DNA of 52,043 bases. Origin: Elusimicrobiota bacterium (lineage in GTDB: Bacteria; Elusimicrobiota; Elusimicrobia; UBA1565; UBA9628). The stretch is taken from NCBI GenBank assembly GCA_003151975.1, contig PLZD01000058.1:1-52043 (forward strand). The letters are read 5' to 3'. Below, piece by piece: positions 28,570-36,567 of this stretch. The position numbers and the translations under genes were made by a program. The notes under the pieces were generated by a model. It was given only the letters and a program-made list of their open reading frames with translations, did no database searches and was not told where the DNA came from. Within the stretch, counting starts at the first letter, position 1. Every line of letters begins with the position of its first letter.

Positions 28570-29370
28570 ATGATACTCGACCCCGTCTTCGCGATCATCA
28601 GCCCGAGCTTCTACCGAAAGGTCGCGGGGCAGCCTTGGTGGCGGTCTGCGCTTTTCCTGGCTTACATCTCGGCCCTGCTCTCCTTGGCGGGCGCCGTCTC
28701 TCTCAAGATTCACGCCGGGCCGCACATCGACTCGACCTTCACCTGGCTCGAGAAATCGGCCCCGCCGCTCACCTTTGCCGACGGAAAGCTGACCTCGACG
28801 TTGACGGCGCCGCTGCTGCTGCGCCACCCCGAATTCGAGCAGGTCGCCATCATGGTCGACACGAGCCGGACCGATCCGGTGACCTACCAGATGCTGCTCG
28901 ACGCCAAGGTCTCCGCTTACCTGGCCTCCAACGCCTTCTACATGACCGAGCCCCAGCATCCGGGCCAGATGAAGGTCTACGACTTCTCGAAGAACGGCGA
29001 TCCCAAGCCCGTCACCATCGACGCGGCGTTCTACGAGAACGCGCGCCAAATCTTCACGCGCGTTCTGTACCCGACGGTTTTCGTCCTCGGCTTCCTATTC
29101 CTGATCCTCTGGAACGGCGCGTGGAGTTTGATTTACGCCTTGGTCGGCCTGCTGCTCAATGGGCTGGCCGAAGGGGGCCTAGGATTTGCGACCCTGTGCT
29201 CGGTCGCGCTCTACGCCCAGACCGCGGCGTCCTTCGTCCAGGCCCTGAGCCTCGTCATCGGGTTTCCCATCCCGCGCTGGCCGCTGATCTCGCTGCTCAT
29301 CACGGGCGCCTACATTTGGCTCGCGATCAAAAAGATCGGAGAGCCCGCGCAACCCGCTCCCGCCGTTTGA
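28570..29370 (+). CDS. DUF1189-like membrane protein
   Basis: 266 residues with one hydrophobic helix at about 25-45, an exposed middle domain of about 120 residues and four hydrophobic helices towards the C terminus. The N-terminal FAIISPSFYRKVAGQPWWRSALFLAY and layout match DUF1189, a family of bacterial membrane proteins of unknown function related to YIP1-type proteins. The lipoprotein gene begins in its stop (TTGA), so the two are co-translated. Its promoter is an extended -10 directly ahead. No function is known for the family as far as I can tell. Confidence 0.75.
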   Translation: MILDPVFAIISPSFYRKVAGQPWWRSALFLAYISALLSLAGAVSLKIHAGPHIDSTFTWLEKSAPPLTFADGKLTSTLTAPLLLRHPEFEQVAIMVDTSRTDPVTYQMLLDAKVSAYLASNAFYMTEPQHPGQMKVYDFSKNGDPKPVTIDAAFYENARQIFTRVLYPTVFVLGFLFLILWNGAWSLIYALVGLLLNGLAEGGLGFATLCSVALYAQTAASFVQALSLVIGFPIPRWPLISLLITGAYIWLAIKKIGEPAQPAPAV

Positions 29371-29768
29371 GCGTCCTAAAGGCGTGGCTCGCGCCATTGC
29401 TCCTGCTGGGGCTTGCCGCCTGCGCCGGCGACTTCAAGCTCTCGGGCACGATCACGGTGGCGGCCCACCTGCAGAACAAGGTCCCGCGCACCAACTCGGT
29501 GCTCTTCATCATCGCGAAGAATCCCGGCGGAGTCCCCGTCGCCGTCCGGCGGATCGTCAATCCGACTTTCCCGGTCTCCTACCAGCTGACCTCGGAGGAC
29601 CTCATCGTCCCCGGCACCGTGCCGTCGGGACCGTTGAGCCTCGAGGTCGAGATGAACACGCACGGCAACGTCGGCGCGCCGGTCAAGGGCGATCTCAAAG
29701 GGGCGCACCCCGACGCCGTGTTCTCGGGCGAGCGCGGCGTGCACGTCGTCATCGATACGGCTATTTAG
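29367..29768 (+). CDS. Lipoprotein with CcmI/CycH C-terminal-like domain
   Basis: 133 residues from a TTG overlapping the DUF1189 stop by four bases; the in-frame sequence upstream is a shadow. LAPLLLLGLAAC is a lipobox (C19). The mature part matches, by eye, the C-terminal domain of cytochrome c biogenesis protein CcmI (CycH): SGTITVAAHLQNKV, LFIIAKNPGGVPVAVRRI, FPVSYQLTSEDLI, a G-x-GAPVKGDLKG turn and VVIDTAI. In CcmI this domain follows TPR repeats and binds apocytochrome; here it stands alone as a lipoprotein without CXXCH or other cyt-c genes nearby. Its stop overlaps the convergent Trm112-like gene. Confidence 0.65.
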   Translation: MSVLKAWLAPLLLLGLAACAGDFKLSGTITVAAHLQNKVPRTNSVLFIIAKNPGGVPVAVRRIVNPTFPVSYQLTSEDLIVPGTVPSGPLSLEVEMNTHGNVGAPVKGDLKGAHPDAVFSGERGVHVVIDTAI

Positions 29769-29914
29769 GAGAGAAAGTCTGCGATCCCGTTCTTGATGGG
29801 ATAATCCTTGCCGCAAGCCGCGCAGCGGAGCGCGGAAGCTTTCAACGCCAGAGGTCCGCGGCACGACGGGCACGCCAGCAACGCAAGGCGAGGCAGGACG
29901 CCGTCTTGCGCCAT
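29765..29914 (-). CDS. Trm112-like small zinc-ribbon protein
   Basis: 49 residues, too short to be noticed by simple length filters. LACPSCRGPL and LRCAACGKDYPIKNGI form two CxxC knuckles followed by a YPIKNGIADFL motif, the hallmark of the Trm112/UPF0434 family. In other organisms Trm112 proteins stabilise methyltransferases; bacterial copies are short and of uncertain role. ATG at 29914, two bases after the stop of the PmbA gene, so it is the last gene of the long operon. Its stop interlocks with the stop of the plus-strand lipoprotein. Classification is confident, partner unknown. Confidence 0.87.
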   Translation of the reverse strand: MAQDGVLPRLALLACPSCRGPLALKASALRCAACGKDYPIKNGIADFLS

Positions 29915-29916
29915 GC

Positions 29917-31272
29917 TCAGGCGACGGTCATGCTGGAGACCCGGAAGGTCGGCGCTCCCAGCGAGCCGTAGAAGGTGAGGTCGTCGGCCACCAAGTCGAC
30001 GCGGTCCAAGAGCTCGACGAGATTGCCCGAGATCATCGCGGACTTCACCGGGTGGGTGGCGGCGCCCCCCGAGACGGCCAGGCCCGAGACGCCCACCGAG
30101 AACTCCCCCGAGATCGGGTCGGCCATGTGCATGCCCATGATATCGAGCACGAGCAGGCCGTCCTTGGTCTGCGCCATGAGCTCTTCGCGCTTCGTCTTGC
30201 CCGGCGCGAGATAAAAGTTAGACGAGCCGGGGCTCGGCAGGCCGCGGTACGAGCCGCGGCCCGCGCAGGCGTTGCTGGCGCGGCCCTCGCGATTGGCGGT
30301 GTAGGCGTCGTAGAAATATTCCCGGACGACGCCGTTCTCGATCATGACTTTCTTTCGCGTGGGACAGCCCTCGTCGTCGAAAAGAGAGCTCGCCATGCCC
30401 GCGGGACGGCGAGGATCGTCGACGAAGGTCACGAGTTCGGAGCCCACGCGCTTGCCGAGCTTGCCGGCCAACAGCGACTTGCCGCGCTGGACTTGGTCGG
30501 CGCACAGAAGGCCCGCCACAAGCTCGAGGAGCTCGCCGGCCACCCACGGATCGAATATGACCGCCCGCGTCCCGGTGGGCAGTTTGCGGGCGCCCAAAAG
30601 CGAGGTCGCGCGAGCGGCGGCCTCGCGCGCGGCCGTCGTGAAATCGAGCGCGTCTTTGCGCCGCGCGGAGCGGAAAGACGAGCCCGTCTGCCGCTCGTCG
30701 CCCTCGGAGCACAGCGCGGAGAGGCCGACGCTGGCCGAGCCCCCGCGCTCCCACGTTGAAAGGCCCAGCGTGTTGGCGATGACGACCTCGCCGCGCGACT
30801 CGCCGTAGCCCGCGCGGATGACCGAGCTCAAGCGCGGATCGGCTGCCAGCACGATCTGCTCCATGTCGGTCAGCTTCGGCAGAAACGCGTTCCAATCTTC
30901 GGTGAAAAGACTGTCGTCCCATAAAGTCGCCGCGAACGCCTCGTCGACGGGTGTGGAAGAGCCCGCGACGAACACCTTGGCCAGATCGGGCTCCAGATGG
31001 TCGAGCTGCGCGGACGCCTTCGCGAACAAGCCCGAGATCGTTTCCAAGCTCAAGCCCGCCCCGCAGGCGAAACCCATGCGGCCGCCCGCGGCCAAGCGCA
31101 GGCCCACGCCCTCGGCCACCGCCTCGGACGCCCCGTCGGGCCGGCCTTCGCGCCGCTCAAGCCCCCGCTCCTCGGCGCGGGAAAGGTAGAGCTCGGCCTC
31201 CAGCCCCTTGGCCGGCCGGTTCTTGATCCACTCGAGGCCGCGGCGGGCCAACTCGCGCAGGTCTTCGCTCAT
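29917..31272 (-). CDS. pmbA: PmbA/TldE-family protein
   Basis: 451 residues starting MSEDLRELA (an upstream extension to 31341 lies in the small membrane-protein gene and is rejected). The domain order matches TldD/PmbA proteins; no HExxxH zinc site is seen, as expected for the non-catalytic TldE (PmbA) partner, and the C-terminal ASNACAGRGSYRGLPSPGSS with NFYLAPGKTKREELM is characteristic. TldD/TldE heterodimers degrade or process peptides, including microcin B17 precursors. No tldD is in the window. Start overlaps the small membrane-protein gene stop (ATGA) and it is followed by the Trm112-like gene. Confidence 0.85.
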   Translation of the reverse strand: MSEDLRELARRGLEWIKNRPAKGLEAELYLSRAEERGLERREGRPDGASEAVAEGVGLRLAAGGRMGFACGAGLSLETISGLFAKASAQLDHLEPDLAKVFVAGSSTPVDEAFAATLWDDSLFTEDWNAFLPKLTDMEQIVLAADPRLSSVIRAGYGESRGEVVIANTLGLSTWERGGSASVGLSALCSEGDERQTGSSFRSARRKDALDFTTAAREAAARATSLLGARKLPTGTRAVIFDPWVAGELLELVAGLLCADQVQRGKSLLAGKLGKRVGSELVTFVDDPRRPAGMASSLFDDEGCPTRKKVMIENGVVREYFYDAYTANREGRASNACAGRGSYRGLPSPGSSNFYLAPGKTKREELMAQTKDGLLVLDIMGMHMADPISGEFSVGVSGLAVSGGAATHPVKSAMISGNLVELLDRVDLVADDLTFYGSLGAPTFRVSSMTVA

Positions 31273-31490
31273 GGACGGTCTAGCGCCGTGAAGCCCATAT
31301 AAAGGAAGAGGAAGCCGATCATCAGAAAGAAGAACGCCCACTTCTTGCGCTCGAGGGCGATGTGCGCGTCGTTGAGCAGATACTCGCGGATGATCGCGTT
31401 GATCCGCGTGATGAGGTTGGGCTTGTAGAGGTAGCCCAAACCCAGCAGGAACGAGACGAGCCCTACGATGATCTTAAAAAGAGGACTCAC
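31269..31490 (-). CDS. Small two-helix membrane protein
   Basis: 73 residues from GTG 31490, which overlaps the pth stop by four bases. Two hydrophobic segments (LFKIIVGLVSFLLGLGYLY and WAFFFLMIGFLFLYMGF) are separated by a charged 30-residue loop (NAIIREYLLNDAHIALERKK). Its end overlaps the start of pmbA (ATGA). The reading upstream in this frame is a shadow of pth. No family is recognised; position within a core operon argues that it is a real gene. Confidence 0.78.
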   Translation of the reverse strand: MSPLFKIIVGLVSFLLGLGYLYKPNLITRINAIIREYLLNDAHIALERKKWAFFFLMIGFLFLYMGFTALDRP

Positions 31491-32050
31491 GTTTCGCTCG
31501 GGGCCGGATTGTAGCGGTTCATCGCCGCCGGTATGCCTTCGTCGTTTACTAGACCCACGGCCTCGATCGCACGGTCGAGTATCTCGTCGAGAGCCTTCTC
31601 CTCGGCCGATGAGAAGCGGCTCAGCACGAAGTCGGCCGAGTCCCAGCCCGCGGGCTGAGGGCCGACGCCCACGCGCAGCCGGGGGATCTCCTCGGTGCCG
31701 AAGGACTGCAGGATCGAGAGCATCCCTTTTTGGCCGCCCGAGGAACCCGACGGCCTGACCTTCAAGCGGCCCAAGTCCAGCGCCACGTCGTCGAAGCAAA
31801 CGAGCATCTCGGACGCCGGGACTTTATGAAACGCGGCGAAGGACCGCACGAAGCGGCCCGACTCGTTCATAAAGGTCAACGGCTCGGCCAGAAGCAAAGA
31901 ACCCGCCTTGGAAAAGCGGCCGAGTCCCTGGAATTCCTTCCAAGGCGCGTCGCCCGCCATGCGCTCGACCAAGCGAAAGCCGATGTTGTGGCGCGTGCGG
32001 GCGTAACGCTCCCCGGGATTGCCGAGTCCGACGACCAGGCGCAGCGCCAA
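31487..32050 (-). CDS. pth: Peptidyl-tRNA hydrolase
   Basis: 187 residues. VGLGNPGERYARTRHNIGFR contains the catalytic histidine H21 and the conserved N11; TFMNESGRFV and DDVALDLGRLKVRPSGSSGGQKGM are the other Pth signatures. It releases tRNA from peptidyl-tRNA dropped by ribosomes. The start is TTG at 32050, 12 bases after the rplY stop, with no clear Shine-Dalgarno. The rplY-pth order is conserved in many bacteria. Its stop overlaps the small membrane-protein GTG. Confidence 0.96.
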   Translation of the reverse strand: MALRLVVGLGNPGERYARTRHNIGFRLVERMAGDAPWKEFQGLGRFSKAGSLLLAEPLTFMNESGRFVRSFAAFHKVPASEMLVCFDDVALDLGRLKVRPSGSSGGQKGMLSILQSFGTEEIPRLRVGVGPQPAGWDSADFVLSRFSSAEEKALDEILDRAIEAVGLVNDEGIPAAMNRYNPAPSET

Positions 32051-32062
32051 GGAGCCCGAGCC

Positions 32063-32818
32063 TTACTTCTTCTCGTCCTTCTTCGCCGAATCCTTGCCCT
32101 TTTCGGCGGCGGGAGCGGCTTTGACTTCCTTCGGGATGACCTTGCCTTCCTCGTCCTTCTTGCCCTTGGTCGAGGCGGACTCGGGCTCGGCGGTCGCGGC
32201 GGCGGCGCCCTCGGCGGCGGCGGCGGCGGCGGCGGCCGCGGGAGTGACTTCGGCGACCTCCTCCTTGACGATGGTCACGTGGACGACGATGTGGTCGGCC
32301 GCGTCCAGGACCTCGACGCCTTCGGCCAGCTTGAGTTCCTTGACCGAGACGTGCTGATGGAGTTCGAGATGCGAGACGTCGACGTCGACGAACTGCGGGA
32401 TTTGCGTAGGCAGGGCGCGGATGCGCAGCTCGCGCAGCTCGTACTGGAGCAGGCCGCCGCTGTTCTTGACGCCGGGAGCCTCGCCGGTGATGCGCAGCGG
32501 CACCTTGGCCTCGATCTTCTGCGTGAGAGAGATCCTCTGGAAATCCGCGTGGACTAGGCGGTCGGTGACGGGATGGCGCTGGAGCTCCTTGACGATGACG
32601 GTCTCGCTTTTACCGCCAAGCTCCAAATGCAGGATGGCGTTGACGCCGCCCTTCCTGCGCGCGGCCATGAGCTCCTTCTCCGACAAAGCGACGAGCACGG
32701 GCGGCTTGTCGCCCCCGTAGATGACGCCGGGAATCTTCGCTCCGGCGCGCAGGGTCGAAAGTTCCTTCTTCGTGCCCTTGCCTTCTTTCTTTTCAACGGC
32801 CAACTTGATCTCTTCCAT
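32063..32818 (-). CDS. rplY: Ribosomal protein L25/Ctc, long form with Ala/Lys-rich tail
   Basis: 251 residues. The first 95 residues are the 5S-rRNA-binding L25 domain (KKELSTLRAGAKIPGVIYGG), followed by the Ctc C-terminal domain to about 190. The last 60 residues are low complexity: an Ala run encoded by about eight GCC/GCG codons (32212-32235) and a Lys/Glu-rich end. Long Ctc forms are typical outside Enterobacteria; this tail is unusually long. A clear AGGAGAAG precedes the ATG. The prs-ctc-pth order matches Bacillus. Confidence 0.95.
   Translation of the reverse strand: MEEIKLAVEKKEGKGTKKELSTLRAGAKIPGVIYGGDKPPVLVALSEKELMAARRKGGVNAILHLELGGKSETVIVKELQRHPVTDRLVHADFQRISLTQKIEAKVPLRITGEAPGVKNSGGLLQYELRELRIRALPTQIPQFVDVDVSHLELHQHVSVKELKLAEGVEVLDAADHIVVHVTIVKEEVAEVTPAAAAAAAAAEGAAAATAEPESASTKGKKDEEGKVIPKEVKAAPAAEKGKDSAKKDEKK
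32212..32235. repeat. Trinucleotide (CGG)n repeat in rplY
   Basis: An uninterrupted CGG repeat (read on the plus strand), about eight units, encoding the alanine run in the L25 tail. Such runs can vary in length by slippage; being in frame, changes would alter only the tail length. Confidence 0.8.
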
Positions 32819-32854
32819 GTAACTTCTTCTCCTAGTTTAGCGACAGCGGTCGAA

Positions 32855-33880
32855 TTAGACGAATAGAGCGGATATGGACTTGCCTTGATGGTTGCGGGCG
32901 ATGGCCTCTCCCATGAGAGGGGCGATCGAAAGCACCTTGATCTTGCCGCCCTCGAGATGGCGGATCGGAATCGAATCGGTGAGCACCATCTCCTCGAGCG
33001 AGGATCGCTCGACGAGGTCGGAGGCCGCGCCCGACAGCACGCCGTGCACGCAGGCCGCGTAAACCTTGGTGGCGCCGTTCTCGCGGATCTTGTGCGCGAC
33101 CTTGACGAGCGTGCCCCCGGTGTCGACCATGTCGTCGAGGATGATGCAGGTCTTGTCGGCGACGTCGCCGATGATGTTGTAGACCGAGGCCTCGTTCGGC
33201 CGCGGGCGCCGCTTGTCGATGATGACGAGCTGGGCGTTCATGCGCTTGGCGAAGGCCCGAGCGCGCTCCGTGCCGCCCACGTCGGGCGAGACAATGGCGA
33301 GATTCTTGAGGTTCTTCTTGCGGAAATAATCGAGGATGATCGGCGCCGCGTAGAGGTGATCCACGGGGATGTCGAAGAAGCCCTGGATCTGCGCCGCGTG
33401 CAGGTCCATCGTGATGACGCGGTTGGCGCCCGAGGTCGTGATCAGATTGGCGACGAGCTTGGACGAGATCGGCACGCGGGGCGCGGTCTTGCGGTCGGCG
33501 CGGGCGTAGCCGAAGTACGGGATCACGGCCGTGATGCGGCCGGCCGACGCGCGCCGCAGGGCGTCGATCATGATGAGCAGCTCGACCAAGTTTTCGTTGA
33601 CGGGCCGGCAGGTCGGCTGCACGACGTAGCAGTCGCAGCCGCGCACGTTCTCATCGATCTGGACGTTGATCTCGCCGTCGGCAAAGCGACCAACCGTGGC
33701 GGCTCCAAGATTGGTCCCCAAATATCGGCAAATGTCCTCGGCCAGCGGCCGGTTGGAGTTGCCCGAGAAGATCTTGAGGTGCTGGAAGAGCTTCACGCCG
33801 CCCTCGAAGCGGCTCTCGGAGGAGGTCTTCGGCGTGATGCGGGACTCGGGAGCGGTCTTCGTCAGCATGGGCTTGGCCAT
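32855..33880 (-). CDS. prs: Ribose-phosphate pyrophosphokinase (PRPP synthase)
   Basis: 341 residues with an extra 30-residue N-terminal extension relative to typical 310-residue enzymes. Conserved regions: FADGEINVQIDENVRG, PYFGYARADRK, DLHAAQIQGFF, VSPDVGG-x2-RA and the PRPP-binding loop ILDDMVDTGGT. It makes PRPP from ribose-5-phosphate and ATP for nucleotides and several cofactors. One base separates it from glmU, and rplY follows 36 bases later, so they form one operon. Confidence 0.97.
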   Translation of the reverse strand: MAKPMLTKTAPESRITPKTSSESRFEGGVKLFQHLKIFSGNSNRPLAEDICRYLGTNLGAATVGRFADGEINVQIDENVRGCDCYVVQPTCRPVNENLVELLIMIDALRRASAGRITAVIPYFGYARADRKTAPRVPISSKLVANLITTSGANRVITMDLHAAQIQGFFDIPVDHLYAAPIILDYFRKKNLKNLAIVSPDVGGTERARAFAKRMNAQLVIIDKRRPRPNEASVYNIIGDVADKTCIILDDMVDTGGTLVKVAHKIRENGATKVYAACVHGVLSGAASDLVERSSLEEMVLTDSIPIRHLEGGKIKVLSIAPLMGEAIARNHQGKSISALFV

Positions 33881-33881
33881 T

Positions 33882-35270
33882 TTATTGTTTGATCACCTGG
33901 CGCGCGCGCGCGATCGCGAGGGCCTTGTCGGGGACGTCCTCGGTGACCGTCGAGCCGGCCGCCACCTGAGCGCCGCGGCCGATCTTGACGGGCGCGATCA
34001 GGTTGACGTTGGAGCCGATGAAGGCCTTGGCCTCGATGATCGTCTTGTGCTTGGCCTTGCCGTCGTAGTTGCAGGTGATCGTGCCGGCGCCGATGTTGAC
34101 GTCTTCCTTGATCTCGGTGTCGCCGATGTAGGAGAGGTGGTTGACCTTGCTGCCGAAGCCGATGCGGGAATTTTTGACCTCGGTGAAATTGCCGATCTTC
34201 GCGCGCGGCCCGATGATGGACTCGGCGCGGATGTTGGAGAAGGGCCCGACCATGGTCTTCTCGAGCAGGCGCGCTTTCACCATTTGAGAGAAGCGCACCT
34301 CGCACTCGTTGCCGATGAGCGAGTCCTCGATGAAGCTGAACGGGCCGATCTGGCAGTTCTTGCCGATTTTCGTTTTCCCGCGAAGTATCGTGGAGGGGAA
34401 GATGACTGAATCTTGCCCCACCTCCACGTCGGCGTCGACGTGCGTGGACGCGGGATCGAGCACGGTCACGCCGGAGAGCATCAGGCGCTCCAAAAGGCGG
34501 CGGTTCATGATCCGCTCGGCGGTGGACAGCTGGACGCGGGAATTGACGCCGAGGACTTCCTCGGGGACCTGGCTCACGTAGGCGTTGACCTTGCCGCCCT
34601 TGGTGCGGATGAGCTCGAGGATGTCGGTCAGGAAGTGCTCTTTCTTCGGGCCCTTGGCGCCGATCTCCTTGAGGCCCGTCAGCAGGGACTCGACTTCAAA
34701 GCAGTACGCGCCGGAGTTGATTTCCGTGATCGAGAGCTCTTTGGTGCTGCCGACGGACTCCTCGACGATCCGCTGCACTTCGCCCAGCGGCGACCGAACA
34801 ATTCGGCCGTAGCCCTTCGGGTTGGCGAGCTTGGCGGTGAGCAAAGTGACCTGGCCCTTCTGGTCCTGGTGGCTTTGGGCCAAGGCGTAGAGGCTCTCGT
34901 AGGTCAACAGCGGCGTGTCGCCGCAAAGCACGACGGTCGTCTTGAACTTCTTCAGGAAGGGAACTGATTCGAGCACCGCGTTGCCCGAGCCCGTCTGCTC
35001 CTTCTGGTGGATGAACTGAATGGGCCGCGTGATGCCGCAGTCCTTGGCCATCTCATTGACGGCGGCCTTGACGCGCTCGGCCTCGTGGCCGACGACGATG
35101 CCGATCGCGTTGGGCTTGAGCGCGTTGGCCAGCCGCAGGCAGTAGAACAGCATCGGCCTGCCGCCGACGTTGTGCAGGACCTTCGGAATGGAGGACTCCA
35201 TGCGCGTGCCCTCGCCGGCGGCGAGGATCAACGCGCAAAGCGACTTGGCGCCTTTATGGTTAGTGTTCAT
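33882..35270 (-). CDS. glmU: Bifunctional GlmU (GlcN-1-P acetyltransferase / GlcNAc-1-P uridyltransferase)
   Basis: 462 residues. The N-terminal pyrophosphorylase domain has LILAAGEGTRM-x4-PKVLH and CGDTPLL; the C-terminal left-handed beta-helix has hexapeptide repeats (IGPFSFIEDSLIGNECEV...) and the acetyltransferase segments. It catalyses the last two steps to UDP-GlcNAc; glmS and glmM occur at 46266 and 48855. It starts ten bases after the 3' end of tRNA-Gln with no Shine-Dalgarno, so processing of that tRNA would leave a nearly leaderless mRNA. Confidence 0.97.
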   Translation of the reverse strand: MNTNHKGAKSLCALILAAGEGTRMESSIPKVLHNVGGRPMLFYCLRLANALKPNAIGIVVGHEAERVKAAVNEMAKDCGITRPIQFIHQKEQTGSGNAVLESVPFLKKFKTTVVLCGDTPLLTYESLYALAQSHQDQKGQVTLLTAKLANPKGYGRIVRSPLGEVQRIVEESVGSTKELSITEINSGAYCFEVESLLTGLKEIGAKGPKKEHFLTDILELIRTKGGKVNAYVSQVPEEVLGVNSRVQLSTAERIMNRRLLERLMLSGVTVLDPASTHVDADVEVGQDSVIFPSTILRGKTKIGKNCQIGPFSFIEDSLIGNECEVRFSQMVKARLLEKTMVGPFSNIRAESIIGPRAKIGNFTEVKNSRIGFGSKVNHLSYIGDTEIKEDVNIGAGTITCNYDGKAKHKTIIEAKAFIGSNVNLIAPVKIGRGAQVAAGSTVTEDVPDKALAIARARQVIKQ

Positions 35271-35280
35271 TTATATTTCA

Positions 35281-35351
35281 TTCCCAGGCCTGGACTCGAA
35301 CCAGGAATAGCGGATTCAAAGTCCGCTGTGTTACCATTACACCACCTGGGA
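35281..35351 (-). tRNA. tRNA-Gln (TTG anticodon)
   Basis: 71 bases on the minus strand. Acceptor TCCCAGG pairs with CCTGGGA; D arm contains GTAATGGTAAC; anticodon stem GCGGA/TCCGC around CTTTGAA, anticodon TTG reading CAA/CAG; T stem CCTGG/CCAGG with loop TTCGAGT; discriminator A, no encoded CCA (next bases TGA). It lies inside the operon between spoVG and glmU, so the tRNA must be cut out of a polycistronic transcript, or have its own promoter. Confidence 0.95.
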
Positions 35352-35357
35352 GCCAAT

Positions 35358-35642
35358 TCATACGGTCGTGGGGTCGGGCGGCGTGCCTTTCTTGACCTCT
35401 TCCTCGTAGGTCGCCAACACCTTGTCCTCGAGCACCTTGCGGAAATCCATGTTGATCGGATGAGCGATGTCCTTGTACGTCCCGTCGGGCAGCTTCCGCG
35501 AAGGCATGCAAAGGATCAGGCCTTTGTTGCCCTCGATGATCTTCATGTTGCGCACGACGAAGCAATTGTCGAATGTCACGGTCGCGAAAGCTTTTAGCTT
35601 GTCCTCGTTGCGCAGGTGAACCCTGATCTCGGTGATTTCCAT
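35358..35642 (-). CDS. spoVG: SpoVG family RNA/DNA-binding regulator
   Basis: 94 residues, full-length SpoVG: EITEIRVHLRNEDKLKAFATVTFDN and CMPSRKLPDGTYKDIAHPIN match the family closely. SpoVG proteins are site-specific nucleic-acid-binding regulators in Firmicutes, Borrelia and others, including species that do not sporulate. It is in the ispE-spoVG-(tRNA)-glmU order known from Bacillus. No Shine-Dalgarno is obvious. Confidence 0.95.
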   Translation of the reverse strand: MEITEIRVHLRNEDKLKAFATVTFDNCFVVRNMKIIEGNKGLILCMPSRKLPDGTYKDIAHPINMDFRKVLEDKVLATYEEEVKKGTPPDPTTV

Positions 35643-35672
35643 GAAGTCGCAGCTGATGCCGTAATCGATGCG

Positions 35673-36566
35673 TCAACCGTTGCAGCACGTCAAAAAAACG
35701 CTCCAGGGATAGGCGCCGAGCCGCTTGAGGAGCCTGTCCCCCTCGTCGTGCGACGAAACGAAACCGAAAACCGAAGACCCCGAACCCGACATGCGCACGC
35801 CGCGGGCTCCCGCCTGAGAAAGAATCCGGCGCGCCTGCTCCACCTGGGCCAGCGCCGGAATCCGGGACTGCTCGAGCCGGTTGAAGAGCAAAGCCTCCCA
35901 TTCTCCGACGGGCGCGCCCCTTTTCAAGCTCTTGACTAGTTTATCAAGCTGGGAAAGCCGTGTCAACACGTCGGCCCGGGTCGGTTTTGGCAGATTTCGG
36001 TAAGAATCTACTGTGGAAATGTGGACCGAGGGGTAGATCAAAATCATGTACGGCAAGGATTTGGCGATCTTGACCGGCTTGAGCTTGTCGCCGATGCCCG
36101 TGCCGATGCAGAAAGTATCCGGATGGAGGAAAAAAGGGATGTCGGCGCCCATTTTGGAGGCGATCTTATGCAGCTTGGCCTTTTCCTTAACGCCTAGTTT
36201 GATGTCGAAGAGTTTCGCGAGCCCCATCAGCGTGCCGGCCGCGTCCGACGAGCCGCCGCCCAAGCCCGCGCCGACCGGGATGCGCTTCGTGAGATGAATC
36301 TTGACCTGCTGGCCGACGCCGAATTCCTTGCAGAACGCCTCGGCCGCGCTCACGACGAGATTGTCGGGCCCCGCGGAAATTTCCGGTATGCCCTCGGCCG
36401 TCTCGATGGTCAGTTCGATGCCTTTCTTGCCCGGGTCGGCCGTCATGTCGAGCACGTCGTAGAGGTTGATCTTCGCGAAAAGCGTGGCGAGCTTATGATA
36501 CCCGTTGGGCATCTTGCCCGTGATCTCGAGGAAGAGGTTGATCTTCGCAGGGCACTGGACCTTCAT
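35673..36566 (-). CDS. ispE: 4-diphosphocytidyl-2-C-methyl-D-erythritol kinase
   Basis: 297 residues, GHMP-kinase fold. CPAKINLFLEI at the N terminus, the ATP loop PVGAGLGGGSSDAAGTL and the C-terminal MSGSGSSVFGF are IspE motifs. It phosphorylates the methylerythritol intermediate of the MEP isoprenoid pathway. It follows the caspase gene after one base and precedes spoVG by 30. Confidence 0.96.
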   Translation of the reverse strand: MKVQCPAKINLFLEITGKMPNGYHKLATLFAKINLYDVLDMTADPGKKGIELTIETAEGIPEISAGPDNLVVSAAEAFCKEFGVGQQVKIHLTKRIPVGAGLGGGSSDAAGTLMGLAKLFDIKLGVKEKAKLHKIASKMGADIPFFLHPDTFCIGTGIGDKLKPVKIAKSLPYMILIYPSVHISTVDSYRNLPKPTRADVLTRLSQLDKLVKSLKRGAPVGEWEALLFNRLEQSRIPALAQVEQARRILSQAGARGVRMSGSGSSVFGFVSSHDEGDRLLKRLGAYPWSVFLTCCNG

Positions 36567-36567
36567 G

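Noticed and set aside
28635-29366. Upstream part of the plus-strand frame ending at 29768
   Set aside because: Only the section from 29367 reads as a lipoprotein; the earlier part is a shadow of the DUF1189 gene.
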